A DNA stretch of 64,000 bases from CAYFPX01 sp964501915 (GTDB lineage Bacteria > Myxococcota_A > UBA796 > CAJQPC01), in NCBI GenBank assembly GCA_964501915.1, contig CAZCVP010000008.1:6136-70135 (forward strand), read 5' to 3'. The translations under genes were made by a program, and so were the position numbers. Each line of letters starts with the position of its first letter. The stretch's first letter is position 1. This document shows, in pieces, positions 34,337-42,444 of the stretch. Below the pieces are notes generated by a model. It saw nothing but the letters and a program-made list of their open reading frames with translations, did not search any database and was not told the DNA's origin.

Positions 34337-35878
34337 TCAAGCGGCGTCGAGCGCCCGCCGCACGCGGTGGAGCAGCTCCCGCCGCGAGAACGGCTTGTCG
34401 AGCAAGGCGACGTTCCGGTAGCGCTGGTACAGCTCCGTCAGCGCGTCGTTGGTGTAGCCGGACATGAAGAGCACCGGCGGAGCGAGTCCTCGGGCCAGCA
34501 GACGGGACACCAGCTCCGGACCGCCCATGCCGGGCATCACCACGTCGGTGATCAGGAGATCGACGGGCACGGCCCCCTCGGAGAAGTGCTCGAGCGCCTC
34601 GTGCCCGTCGCGGGCCCTGGACACGCGGTACCCGACGTCTCTCAAGACCTGCCCGACCAGTTCGGCGACCGTCTCGTCGTCGTCGACCACCAGGATCGAC
34701 TCGTCGCCGCCGACCACCGGGGCAGCGGTGGGCGTCACCCGCTGGCCGTCCGGCAGCTCGTGGGTGAGCGGCAGGAGCACGTCGACCGTCGTGCCGGACC
34801 CCAGGGTGCTGGAGAGCTCGACCGTGCCGCCGCTCTGGCGCACGATGCCGTAGACCGTCGCCAGTCCCAGGCCCGTGCCCTCGCCGGTCGCCTTGGTGGT
34901 GAAGAAGGGCTCGAAGGCGTGCTCCATCACCTCCCGCGACATGCCCACCCCGACGTCCGTCACGCGGATCCGGGCGTACTCGCCTGCTGGAAGGTCGTCG
35001 CCACCGCGCACGGCGAGGGCGTCGCGCCAGATGCGCCCCGTCTCGATCACCAGGAGACCGCCGTCGAGCATGGCATCGCGGGCGTTGGAGGCCAGGTTCA
35101 GGAGCACCTGCTTGAGCTGGCCCTGGTCGGCCTTGACGTGCACGGCCTCGTCCGCCGTTCGGTACTCGACGGGGTGGCGCCGCCCGACCAGGGGCTCCAC
35201 CAGCGGTCGCAGCTCGTCCATGAGCTGGTTCAGCTCCAGGACGCGGGGCAGGAGCTGCTGCTTGCGACCGAAGGCCAGGAGCTGGCGCACCAGCTCCGCC
35301 GCCTGCTTGCCCGAGCGGACGATGGTCCGCGCCCTGTGGAGCAGATCCGGCCGGGACCCGAGCTCGAAGGCGAGCAGCTCGGCGTGCCCCAGGATCGCCA
35401 CGAGCAGGTTGTTGAAGTCGTGGGCGATGCCTCCGGAGAGCTTGCCGATGGCCTCGAGGCGCTGGGCGTGGCGGAGCTGCTCTTCGAGGTTCTTGCGCTC
35501 CGTGATGTCTCGCCAGACCACGTGCAGGACCCGGCGACCGGGCTCCTGGACGGCCGTCAGCAGCACCTCCACCGGGAAGACCTCGCCGTCCATGCGACGG
35601 TGTGCCCACTCGAAGCGGTGGCTGCCGTGCTCGAAGGCGATGGCGATCATCTCGTTGGCCTTCTCGTAGCTGGAGCGACCGTCGGGCTGCAGTGGAGGCG
35701 AGAGCTCGGAGGGGTGGGTGCGCAGGACCTGGTCCCGGTCCGGGCTGCGCAGCATGTCCACGGCCGCCTGGTTGCAGTCGATGAACATCTCGCCCTCGAT
35801 GATCAGGATGGCGTCGGCCGAGCGCTCGAAGAGCTCCCGGTAGGCATCGACGGGCTGGTCCGGCTGGGGGGCGCTCAC
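34337..35878 (-). CDS. Hybrid histidine kinase: PAS - HisKA - HATPase - receiver
   Basis: A 513-residue soluble sensor kinase. Residues about 12-128 are a PAS domain (ELFERSADAILIIEGEMFID…VVWRDITERK). The phospho-acceptor is His153 in SGGIAHDFNNLL. The ATPase domain has N (NLASNARDAM), G1 (VTDVGVGM) and G2 (GEGTGLGLATVYGIV) boxes. A receiver domain follows (about 394-510) with Asp445 in LLITDVVMPG and Lys in LLDKPFSRREL. With no membrane segment it senses a cytoplasmic signal, perhaps redox or a ligand in the PAS pocket. Its output must go through another protein, since no DNA-binding domain is present. No response regulator is adjacent. Confidence 0.9.
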   Translation of the reverse strand: MSAPQPDQPVDAYRELFERSADAILIIEGEMFIDCNQAAVDMLRSPDRDQVLRTHPSELSPPLQPDGRSSYEKANEMIAIAFEHGSHRFEWAHRRMDGEVFPVEVLLTAVQEPGRRVLHVVWRDITERKNLEEQLRHAQRLEAIGKLSGGIAHDFNNLLVAILGHAELLAFELGSRPDLLHRARTIVRSGKQAAELVRQLLAFGRKQQLLPRVLELNQLMDELRPLVEPLVGRRHPVEYRTADEAVHVKADQGQLKQVLLNLASNARDAMLDGGLLVIETGRIWRDALAVRGGDDLPAGEYARIRVTDVGVGMSREVMEHAFEPFFTTKATGEGTGLGLATVYGIVRQSGGTVELSSTLGSGTTVDVLLPLTHELPDGQRVTPTAAPVVGGDESILVVDDDETVAELVGQVLRDVGYRVSRARDGHEALEHFSEGAVPVDLLITDVVMPGMGGPELVSRLLARGLAPPVLFMSGYTNDALTELYQRYRNVALLDKPFSRRELLHRVRRALDAA

Positions 35879-35989
35879 GGGCTGGGGGTATCACGCCGCC
35901 CAAACCCCGGAATCCCCGAGCGCCGTCGGTGCTGATCGGGACCGTGCGAGCGAGGTCCCCAGCGGGCTACAGCGGCCGTGGAGGTCCCC

Positions 35990-36766
35990 ATGTCCACACG
36001 CCCGACCGCCCTGATCACCGGTGCCAGCCGAGGCATCGGCCTCGAGCTGGCCCACCTCTACGCCGCCGACGGCCACGACCTCGTGCTCGTGGCCCGGACC
36101 GTCGACGCCCTGGAGACCCTCGCCGAGGAGCTCCGCGCCGCCCTCGGGATCGAGGTGCGGATCCTGGCGGCCGACCTCGCCGACCCGAGCGCCCCGGCGA
36201 GCATCGCCGAGGAGCTGGCAGGTCGACAGATCGACGTCCTGGTCAACAACGCCGGCTTCGGCACCAGCGGCGCCTTCCACGAGCTGGAGGTGGCCCGGGA
36301 GGTGGCCCAGGTCCAGGTGAACGTGACCGCCCCGACCGCCTTGACGGGCCACTTCCTCCCCGGCATGGTCGCCCGGGGCCGCGGCCGGATCCTGAACATC
36401 GCCTCCACGGCCGCCTTCCAGCCGGGCCCCTACATGGCGACCTACTACGCCACCAAGGCCTACGTGCTCTCCTTCAGCGAAGCCCTGGCCCACGAGCTCA
36501 AGGGCACCGGGGTGAGCGTCACCGCCCACTGCCCGGGCGCCACGGCGACGGGCTTCGCCGAGATCGCCGGCAACGACACCAGCAAGCTCTTCAGCCTGCG
36601 GCCGCCGGCCACCGCAGCCGAGGTGGCCGCCCACGCCTACGCCGCGAGCGGCCGCGGTCGCCCGGTGGCCATCCACGGCCTGCTCAACTGGATCGGGGCC
36701 TTCTCCGTGCGCTTCGGGCCCCGCTGGCTGGTGCCTTACCTCTCGGCCGCGCTGAACCGGCCCTGA
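35990..36766 (+). CDS. Short-chain dehydrogenase/reductase
   Basis: A 258-residue classical SDR: TGASRGIG cofactor motif near residue 11, NNAGFG, catalytic Ser in NIASTAAF, and YYATK supplying Tyr and Lys. It is of the type annotated as 'SDR family NAD(P)-dependent oxidoreductase', with PGATATGF and a C-terminal hydrophobic segment (WIGAFSVRFGPRWLVPYLSAAL), similar to DltE/YqjQ-like reductases. The ATG at 35990 lies behind GGAGG; the GTG at 35978 would place that site inside the gene. It is followed after 34 bases by the AhpD-like gene. The substrate is unknown. Confidence 0.86.
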   Translation: MSTRPTALITGASRGIGLELAHLYAADGHDLVLVARTVDALETLAEELRAALGIEVRILAADLADPSAPASIAEELAGRQIDVLVNNAGFGTSGAFHELEVAREVAQVQVNVTAPTALTGHFLPGMVARGRGRILNIASTAAFQPGPYMATYYATKAYVLSFSEALAHELKGTGVSVTAHCPGATATGFAEIAGNDTSKLFSLRPPATAAEVAAHAYAASGRGRPVAIHGLLNWIGAFSVRFGPRWLVPYLSAALNRP

Positions 36767-36800
36767 CCGGATACCTCGCGCTCCCTCCGAGGTGCCCGCC

Positions 36801-37352
36801 ATGGCTCGTGTCGAGCTCATCGCCCCCCAGGACGCTCCCCTCACCGCCCGGCGCCTGCTCGGTGACACGCCGGGACCGCTGCCCGCCACCTGGGCCCACG
36901 TGCCCGAGCTCCTGGCGGTGACCCTGCCCTTCGTCGGCAAGGTCTTCGGAGCCAGCGCCATCGATGCCCGGACCAAGGAGATCGTGATCCTCCGCGCCTC
37001 GGCGGAGATGGCCTGCCGCTACTGCGTCCAGACCCACACGGTGGTGGCCCTGGACAGCGGGCTGAGCGCCGCCGAGGTCCGCGCCCTCCGGGGGGAGTCG
37101 GACCTCGCAGAGGCCTTCGAGGATCCCTGCGAGCTCGCCCTGGTCGCCTGGACCGACGCGGTGGCGGCCGGACCGCGACCGATCAGCGAGGTCGAGGCGG
37201 AGGCCATTCGCGCCCACTTCGACGACGCGGCGGTGGTCGAGCTGACCCTGCTCGTCGGCGCCACGGTGATGCTCAACCGCTACGCCACGGCGCTGGCGCT
37301 GCCGGCCTCCCCCGCCACCCTGACCCGCCTCGCCCAGGAGGGCCTGGCGTGA
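36801..37352 (+). CDS. AhpD-like carboxymuconolactone-decarboxylase-family protein
   Basis: The 183-residue protein carries the AhpD-type redox motif ACRYCVQTH, where the CxxC and following His act as a peroxidase or disulfide centre, within an all-helical fold (RTKEIVILRASAEMACRYC). The second half (VELTLLVGATVMLNRYATAL) is the usual end of the family. Both motif residues are Cys codons here. It may act as an alkylhydroperoxidase. Its stop overlaps the GTG of the radical-SAM gene, so the two are coupled. The ATG at 36801 is preferred over an in-frame GTG at 36792. Confidence 0.83.
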   Translation: MARVELIAPQDAPLTARRLLGDTPGPLPATWAHVPELLAVTLPFVGKVFGASAIDARTKEIVILRASAEMACRYCVQTHTVVALDSGLSAAEVRALRGESDLAEAFEDPCELALVAWTDAVAAGPRPISEVEAEAIRAHFDDAAVVELTLLVGATVMLNRYATALALPASPATLTRLAQEGLA

Positions 37353-38176
37353 AGGGCCTGGCGGCCGCGATCGCCGAGGGCCGGGTCTCGGGTCGGCTCT
37401 GGCTCTACCCGCGCTACGACTGCAACCTGGCCTGCGCCTACTGCCTCACCGAGTCGTCGCCGAACGCCGAGAGGCGGCAACTCGGCGCCGACAAGATGGT
37501 CGAGATCGCCCGCCAGGGCCGGGGGCTGGGCTTCACCGGCCTCGGCCTCACCGGTGGGGAGCCCCTGCTGGACCGCGAGCTGCCGGCGCTGCTGGCCCGG
37601 CTCACGGCGATCCTGCCCACCGTGGTGAACACCAACGGCTACCTGCTGGCGGGCGAGCGGCTGGAGGCGATCACCGCCCTGGCCGACCGGCCCCTGACGA
37701 TCCAGCTCTCCCTGGACGACCCGGAGCCGGAGCCCAACGACCTGCTCCGGGGTGAGCGCTCCTACGAGGTGGCCACGCGGCTGATCCCCGAGCTGGTCGC
37801 CCGGGGGCTGCACGTGCGGGTGGCCTCGTCGCTGGAGGAGGCCGAACCCGGCAGGGTGGAGCGTCTCCGTGCCCAGGTGCTGGAGCTCGGCCTGGGGCCC
37901 GACGACCACTTCGTGCGGCCCCTGGTGGCACGCGGCCGGGCGGTCGACGCCGGCCTGGGCGTGCGGGCGGTCCTGGAGAACCTGCCTCCGGAGCTCACCC
38001 TGACCGCCAACGGGGCCTTCTGGAACCCCTTCGCCCCCACGGTCCGCGGGGGGCGCCTGGACATCGACCTGCTGCTCACACGCACGCTGCTTCCACTGAG
38101 CGTGCCCGTGAACGCGATGATGGAGCTGGTGGACGGCATGCCAGCGGGCAACGACGCCCTGCTGGACATCCGCTGA
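37349..38176 (+). CDS. Radical-SAM enzyme
   Basis: The 275-residue protein has the [4Fe-4S] cluster motif CNLACAYC (Cx3Cx2C) near residue 25, a SAM-binding GGEP (LTGGEPLLDRELP), and a TIM-barrel pattern (TVVNTNGYLL, TIQLSLDDP). It has no C-terminal SPASM Cys cluster and is shorter than most peptide-modifying radical-SAM enzymes. Coupled translation with the CxxC AhpD-like protein (GTGA) suggests they share a pathway, the second perhaps supplying or accepting redox equivalents. The product and substrate cannot be named. Confidence 0.84.
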   Translation: MKGLAAAIAEGRVSGRLWLYPRYDCNLACAYCLTESSPNAERRQLGADKMVEIARQGRGLGFTGLGLTGGEPLLDRELPALLARLTAILPTVVNTNGYLLAGERLEAITALADRPLTIQLSLDDPEPEPNDLLRGERSYEVATRLIPELVARGLHVRVASSLEEAEPGRVERLRAQVLELGLGPDDHFVRPLVARGRAVDAGLGVRAVLENLPPELTLTANGAFWNPFAPTVRGGRLDIDLLLTRTLLPLSVPVNAMMELVDGMPAGNDALLDIR

Positions 38177-38177
38177 G

Positions 38178-38209
38178 GCTGAGCACAGGGCCCGGTCCGG
38201 GTCCTCAGC
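38178..38209. terminator. Hairpin between convergent genes (possible bidirectional terminator)
   Basis: GCTGAG and CTCAGC flank an inner stem GGGCCC/GGGTCC in the 28 bases between the stop codons of the radical-SAM gene and the binding-protein gene, running a few bases into the latter. It has no T-tract, so intrinsic termination would be weak. Confidence 0.35.
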
Positions 38210-39104
38210 GCCTCCCCGACTCCTGCACCACCTCGTCGATGAAGTCGAGGGTGAACTCGTCGATCAGCAGGCCCACGGCCTCCTGGGTCTCCACGTTCAG
38301 CAGGACCCGCACGGCCGCGGCCTCCTGGACCGGGAGCTCCCCGACCGGGGTCCCGGTGAGCAGGGCGTTGGCGAGCTCCGCCACCTGGTCCCCGACGATC
38401 TCCCGATCCGGGGCCACGCACATCAGGGCCCCGGCCCGCACGAGATCCTCGCTGGCCGTGATGATCGGCACGCCCGCATAGGCGGCCTGCTCCCGGAGGT
38501 AGCGGAAGTTCTCCGGGGTGACGACGAGGGCGTCCGGGACCAGCCACAGGGCGTCGACCTCGCTACGCAGCTCGTGCCAGGCCCGGCGCACGTGGCGCTC
38601 GGTCGACACCCGCAGCACCCGGAGCCCCAGCCCGGCGCGTTCGGCCGCACCGATGGCCTCGGCGGCGTCCAGGGAGTCGTTGGAGGTCCCGAGGATCATG
38701 CCCAGGCGACGGACATCGGGGGCAACCAGCGTGAGCTGGGCGAGCTGCATCTCGGCCGGGACGGCGTGGGACACCCCGGTGAGCCCCTCACCGGCCAGGC
38801 CGTAGCGCTCGGGAGTCACCACGAGCGCGTAGATCAGGGGGATCTCCGGGAGCTCGGTGTGGGCGATCCAGGCCGCCTTGGCGCCCAGCCCGACCACGAC
38901 CCGGGGGGGGTCCTGGCGGAGCCGCTCGGTCGCCGCCAGCGCGGTCTCGCGGTCGCCGGCGAGGTCGTAGACCTTCACCGTGCCGTCCACCGCCTGGCGG
39001 ATCCGCTCGATGGGGGCTTCGTAGGTGTGGAGGTCGTCGGAGCGCAACACCACGACGTCCGGGGCTGCCCAGGCGGTGGTCGTGCAGAGCCAGAGGGTGA
39101 TCAC
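38205..39104 (-). CDS. ABC-transporter-type substrate-binding protein
   Basis: A 299-residue periplasmic protein with signal MITLWLCTTTAWAAPD. It follows the ABC_sub_bind/TrpX-like two-lobe pattern: VVGLGAKAAWIAHTELPEIP and YALVVTPE in the first lobe, RRLGMILGTSNDSL, SEVDALWLVPDALVVTPENFRYL and YAGVPIITASEDLVRAGAL in the second. No permease or ATPase gene is adjacent. In related genomes such orphan proteins often serve signalling kinases, and here a Ser/Thr kinase gene lies four bases upstream on the same strand. A sensory pairing is possible but unproven. Confidence 0.8.
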   Translation of the reverse strand: MITLWLCTTTAWAAPDVVVLRSDDLHTYEAPIERIRQAVDGTVKVYDLAGDRETALAATERLRQDPPRVVVGLGAKAAWIAHTELPEIPLIYALVVTPERYGLAGEGLTGVSHAVPAEMQLAQLTLVAPDVRRLGMILGTSNDSLDAAEAIGAAERAGLGLRVLRVSTERHVRRAWHELRSEVDALWLVPDALVVTPENFRYLREQAAYAGVPIITASEDLVRAGALMCVAPDREIVGDQVAELANALLTGTPVGELPVQEAAAVRVLLNVETQEAVGLLIDEFTLDFIDEVVQESGRR

Positions 39105-39108
39105 GGCC

Positions 39109-40845
39109 CTATTCCAACACGGCCGTGACCCGAGCGGGACGCCCCTCCGTCACCTCGACGCTCTCCTTGCTCTGCTTGCCCGTGGCGCCGTCGATCACCT
39201 CGACGGTGTGGGTGCCCACGTCGAGCTGGTGGAGCCGGATCGGCGTGCGACCGATGGCCTCGCCGTCCACCCGGACCTCGAGCCCGGCCGGACGGGAGGA
39301 GACGTAGAGGAAGCCCTGGGCGAGCGGCTCGGTCGGGGGCTCGGGCTCCGGGTCCGGCTCGGCCACCTCGGGCTCCGGCTCGGGCTCCGCCACCACCTCG
39401 GCCACCTCGGGCTCCGGCTCCGGCTCCGGCTCGGCGACGGGCTCGGGCCGCACGACCGGCGCGGGGGCCGGGCTGGTGGGCTGCCGCCGGGTCGCCGGCG
39501 CCCGGGGGGAGGCTGCGGGCGCGGGCTCCTCGGCGACCGCGGTCGGCTCGGGGGTGGGCGCGGGAGCGGGGGCCGGTTCCTCGACGGTCACGGCCGTCGC
39601 CGGCTCGGTGTCCACCGACCCGGTGTCCGCCGGCCCGCCGACCACCAACCAGATCCCGACGGCGGCCAGGACCACCGCACCCAGGGCGAGGGGGATGCCC
39701 AGGCGTCGCCGGGGCTCAGGCGCCTCCACTGCCGGTGGCGGGGCCGTGGGGGTGGCAGGCTCCCGGTGCGGCGAGACGATCGTGGCCGAAGAGGCCGAGT
39801 CGAGCACCAGGTCGGGAGGGGGCACCGGCGGCGGTGGGACCGCCTCGGAGCGCCCCGAGACCACCGTCACCTGGCTGGCCCGGTACTCCTCCAGCCGGTC
39901 CGAGATGCCGGAGACCCGCTCCCCGCCGACCCCCTGGACGAAGGCCGCGACCTCCTTGCGGGAACAGAGCCCTCCGGCGAGCCGAGCGGCCTCGGCCAGG
40001 TCGCTGCGCATCGTCTCGGCGTCCGGGTAGCGCGCGTCCTGGTCCGGCTCCAGGGACCTGGACCGGATCGCCTGCAGCGCCTCGGCCCCTTCGAAGCCCT
40101 CCGGCACGAGCATCTCGCCGAACTGTCCGGTGAGGACCCGGTGCACGATCTGGACGTGTCCCAGGCCATGGAAGTTGTCCCGGCCGCTGACCAGCTCCTG
40201 GAGCATCATCCCGCAGGCGAACAGGTCGGTCCGTCCGTCCATGTCGCCCGACTCGAGCTGCTCGGGCGCCATGTAGGCGAACTTGCCCTTGACCTTGTCC
40301 CCGACGGTCTCCTCGACCCGGTCCTCGGCCTTTGCGAGCCCGAAGTCGATCAGCTTCACGTCGCCCCGGGTCGACAGCATCACGTTGCGGGGGTTGACGT
40401 CCCGGTGCACGACCTTCATCGGCCGGCCGTACATGTCGACGGCGCTGTGGGCATAGGCCAGCCCGGCGAGCACCTGGTCCATGATGGTCAGGGTGATGCG
40501 CAGCGGTAGGCCCCGGTCCTGGCTCCAGAGGGCCTTGCAGGCATCCCGGAGGTCCATGCCCGGCACGTACTCCATGACCAGGTAGAACTCGCCGTCCCGG
40601 ATGCCGAAGTCGTAGACCTGGGCGATGTTCTCGTGGTGGAGCTCGGCGTTGATCCGGGCCTCGTCGAGGAACATCCGGGTGGACGCGTCCTCCAGGCTGC
40701 GGCGGCCGAGGATGCGCTTGATGACGGCGAAGCGCACGTACTCGCCGTCCCCCACGGTGCGTCGCGCCAGCTCGACCGACGACATGCCTCCAGCCCCGAG
40801 GTGCTCGAGGAGCGTGTAGTCGCCGTAGGGCTTGGGGTACGACAT
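39109..40845 (-). CDS. Membrane Ser/Thr protein kinase with PEGA domain
   Basis: A 578-residue Hanks-type kinase. The kinase domain covers about 10-285: GAGGMSSV P-loop, Lys43, HRDVNPRN catalytic loop with Asp149, DFG at 167-169, and APEQLESGDMDGRTDLFA. All catalytic residues are present. A membrane helix lies near 378-400 (LGIPLALGAVVLAAVGIWLVV), then a long Pro/Glu-rich linker (about 410-500), and a C-terminal PEGA domain (GFLYVSSRPAGLEVRVDGEAIGR…). The kinase is inside and the PEGA domain outside, perhaps contacting peptidoglycan or a surface layer. It probably shares a transcript with the downstream binding protein. Confidence 0.9.
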   Translation of the reverse strand: MSYPKPYGDYTLLEHLGAGGMSSVELARRTVGDGEYVRFAVIKRILGRRSLEDASTRMFLDEARINAELHHENIAQVYDFGIRDGEFYLVMEYVPGMDLRDACKALWSQDRGLPLRITLTIMDQVLAGLAYAHSAVDMYGRPMKVVHRDVNPRNVMLSTRGDVKLIDFGLAKAEDRVEETVGDKVKGKFAYMAPEQLESGDMDGRTDLFACGMMLQELVSGRDNFHGLGHVQIVHRVLTGQFGEMLVPEGFEGAEALQAIRSRSLEPDQDARYPDAETMRSDLAEAARLAGGLCSRKEVAAFVQGVGGERVSGISDRLEEYRASQVTVVSGRSEAVPPPPVPPPDLVLDSASSATIVSPHREPATPTAPPPAVEAPEPRRRLGIPLALGAVVLAAVGIWLVVGGPADTGSVDTEPATAVTVEEPAPAPAPTPEPTAVAEEPAPAASPRAPATRRQPTSPAPAPVVRPEPVAEPEPEPEPEVAEVVAEPEPEPEVAEPDPEPEPPTEPLAQGFLYVSSRPAGLEVRVDGEAIGRTPIRLHQLDVGTHTVEVIDGATGKQSKESVEVTEGRPARVTAVLE

Positions 40846-40957
40846 CGTCGGGAGTGTACCCACCCGCGGCCTGTCGAGGTTTCGTCAGGGGTCGGCCCTG
40901 CCCCTGGAAACCCGACCTCCCTCCGAGCAGACTGCCGCCGGCACCGCCGCGCTGCCC

Positions 40958-42217
40958 ATGCTCACCGCCCTCTGCCTCGTGGCCCCCGCCCTCGCCCAGC
41001 AGGTCATCGTCGATGACCAGGACGGCTCCCCGAGCTTCACGACCACCGGCGACGACTGGACCACCTGGGGGACCAACGGCCACGGCTTCGACGGCGGCGA
41101 CAGCGAGTACCACTACCTCTCCAGCACCCTCGGCGGCGACGATCGGCGGGGCACGGCCACCTGGAGCCCGGACCTGCCGCAGTCGGGCACCTACAGCATC
41201 GAGGCCTGGTACCGGCTGACCGAGAACCGGACGCGGGACGCCGATCACTACGTGGTCGACGGCAACGGCAGCAGCACCCACAAGGTGCTCGACCAGTACG
41301 GCGACGGTGCCAGCGGCTGGGTCTCCCTGGGGGACCACTGGTGCGCCTCGGGACGCGGGGGCTGCACGGTCACCCTGGACGGCACAGACGACGACTACAG
41401 CGACGAGGCCAACGCCATGCGCTTCACCTTGATCGAGGGTGGCGGCGGCGACCCGGACCCCGATCCCGACGACGAGATCACCGACTGCGGCGAGTTCCCC
41501 GGGCTCGGCGCCCACACCCAGGTCGCCTACGCCGGCGACATCGACGACGTCGACTGGAGCGACAGCGCCAACGCCCTCGGCGCCCCCGACGGCAAGGAGG
41601 CGACCACGCCCAACGTCGACGCCGGCGAGTACCTGAAGGCCTGGGGCTGGAACCTCTGCGATCCGAGCGGCGAGGAGACCCTCGACGGCGTGCTGCTGGA
41701 GGTGAAGGCCCGCACCCAGTACGACAGCGGCAGCTACGAGGTCCGGCTCCTGCTGGACGGCCAGGGCGGCGCCGCGTCGATCTTCAACGGGACCAGCCTC
41801 TCCTGGCACGACGTCGACCTGACCTCGGACCGGGGGGCCTGGACCTGGGCCAGCGCCGACGCGGTGGTCGGCCGGATCACCCTCTACGACCACCCACAGG
41901 GCAACCGGGACTCCGACGCCTGGGTCGACGCCTGGCGGCTCACGGTGAGCTTCACCACGACCGCGGAGGAGGGTGGCGACCCCGAGCCCGACCCGGACCC
42001 CGTGGACACGGGCACGCCCGAGGAGGACCCTGACACGGTCGACACCGGCTGGCTGGACACGGCCGACACCGCCGGAGACGACCTGCCGCCCGATCCCTAC
42101 TACGAGCCGGGTGACGAGAGCGAGATGGGCTGCGCCTGCGCCGCTGCGCCGTCCGACGGCTCGGCCGGGTGGCTCGGGCTCCTGGCCCTGGTCGGGGGGT
42201 GGCGGCGTCGGAGCTAG
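40958..42217 (+). CDS. Golvesin/Xly-domain-like surface protein with MYXO-CTERM-like tail
   Basis: The 419-residue product has a signal (MLTALCLVAPALAQQ). Its first domain (about 17-150) is like Golvesin/Xly carbohydrate-binding modules (VIVDDQDGSPSFTTTG, YLSSTLGGDDRRGTATWSPDLP, YSIEAWY). A second beta domain (about 165-345) follows an Asp/Pro linker. The Thr/Asp-rich stalk (DTGTPEEDPDTVDTGWLDT) leads to MGCACAAAPSDGSAGWLGLL…RRRS, a MYXO-CTERM-like sorting tail. It probably binds surface polysaccharide. The ATG at 40958 starts the signal peptide. An open frame further upstream overlaps the kinase start and is ignored. Confidence 0.8.
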   Translation: MLTALCLVAPALAQQVIVDDQDGSPSFTTTGDDWTTWGTNGHGFDGGDSEYHYLSSTLGGDDRRGTATWSPDLPQSGTYSIEAWYRLTENRTRDADHYVVDGNGSSTHKVLDQYGDGASGWVSLGDHWCASGRGGCTVTLDGTDDDYSDEANAMRFTLIEGGGGDPDPDPDDEITDCGEFPGLGAHTQVAYAGDIDDVDWSDSANALGAPDGKEATTPNVDAGEYLKAWGWNLCDPSGEETLDGVLLEVKARTQYDSGSYEVRLLLDGQGGAASIFNGTSLSWHDVDLTSDRGAWTWASADAVVGRITLYDHPQGNRDSDAWVDAWRLTVSFTTTAEEGGDPEPDPDPVDTGTPEEDPDTVDTGWLDTADTAGDDLPPDPYYEPGDESEMGCACAAAPSDGSAGWLGLLALVGGWRRRS

Positions 42218-42387
42218 TCCTCCTCCAGGCTCCAGAGCGAAGTCCCGTACCCGGGCGCCTCGTCGTAGACGACCTCGTCCAACAGCCTCACCCCGAGCAC
42301 GACCAGCGCCGCCAGCACGACGCCGACGAGCAGGGCGGCCCAGCCACCAGGCTCTCGCAGACCGATCCGGGGGGTGGGCTCGCTCAC
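42214..42387 (-). CDS. Small single-pass membrane protein (57 aa)
   Basis: This short gene has a TTGGAGG ribosome binding site five bases before a GTG at 42387. The product (VSEPTPRIGLREPGG, then a membrane helix WAALLVGVVLAALVVLGVRLL, then an acidic tail ending in EED) has the plan of a small inner-membrane protein. Its stop overlaps, tail to tail, the stop of the Golvesin-like gene. It lies in the otherwise empty gap before the M16 peptidase gene, divergent from it. No homologue comes to mind; the membrane pattern and ribosome site are the evidence. Confidence 0.6.
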   Translation of the reverse strand: MSEPTPRIGLREPGGWAALLVGVVLAALVVLGVRLLDEVVYDEAPGYGTSLWSLEED

Positions 42388-42444
42388 GCCTCCAACCTAC
42401 CCCGTCCCGGGCAGCCGGCACGTCCGGGCCGCTACCATGCCGGG

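Noticed and set aside
36801..37352. AhpD-like CxxC protein as a second selenoprotein
   Set aside because: Both motif positions are read as Cys codons (CRYC) and no in-frame UGA is present.
39330..39600. Low-complexity CCGGCTC-like repeats as a satellite
   Set aside because: They encode the Pro/Glu-rich linker of the PEGA kinase.
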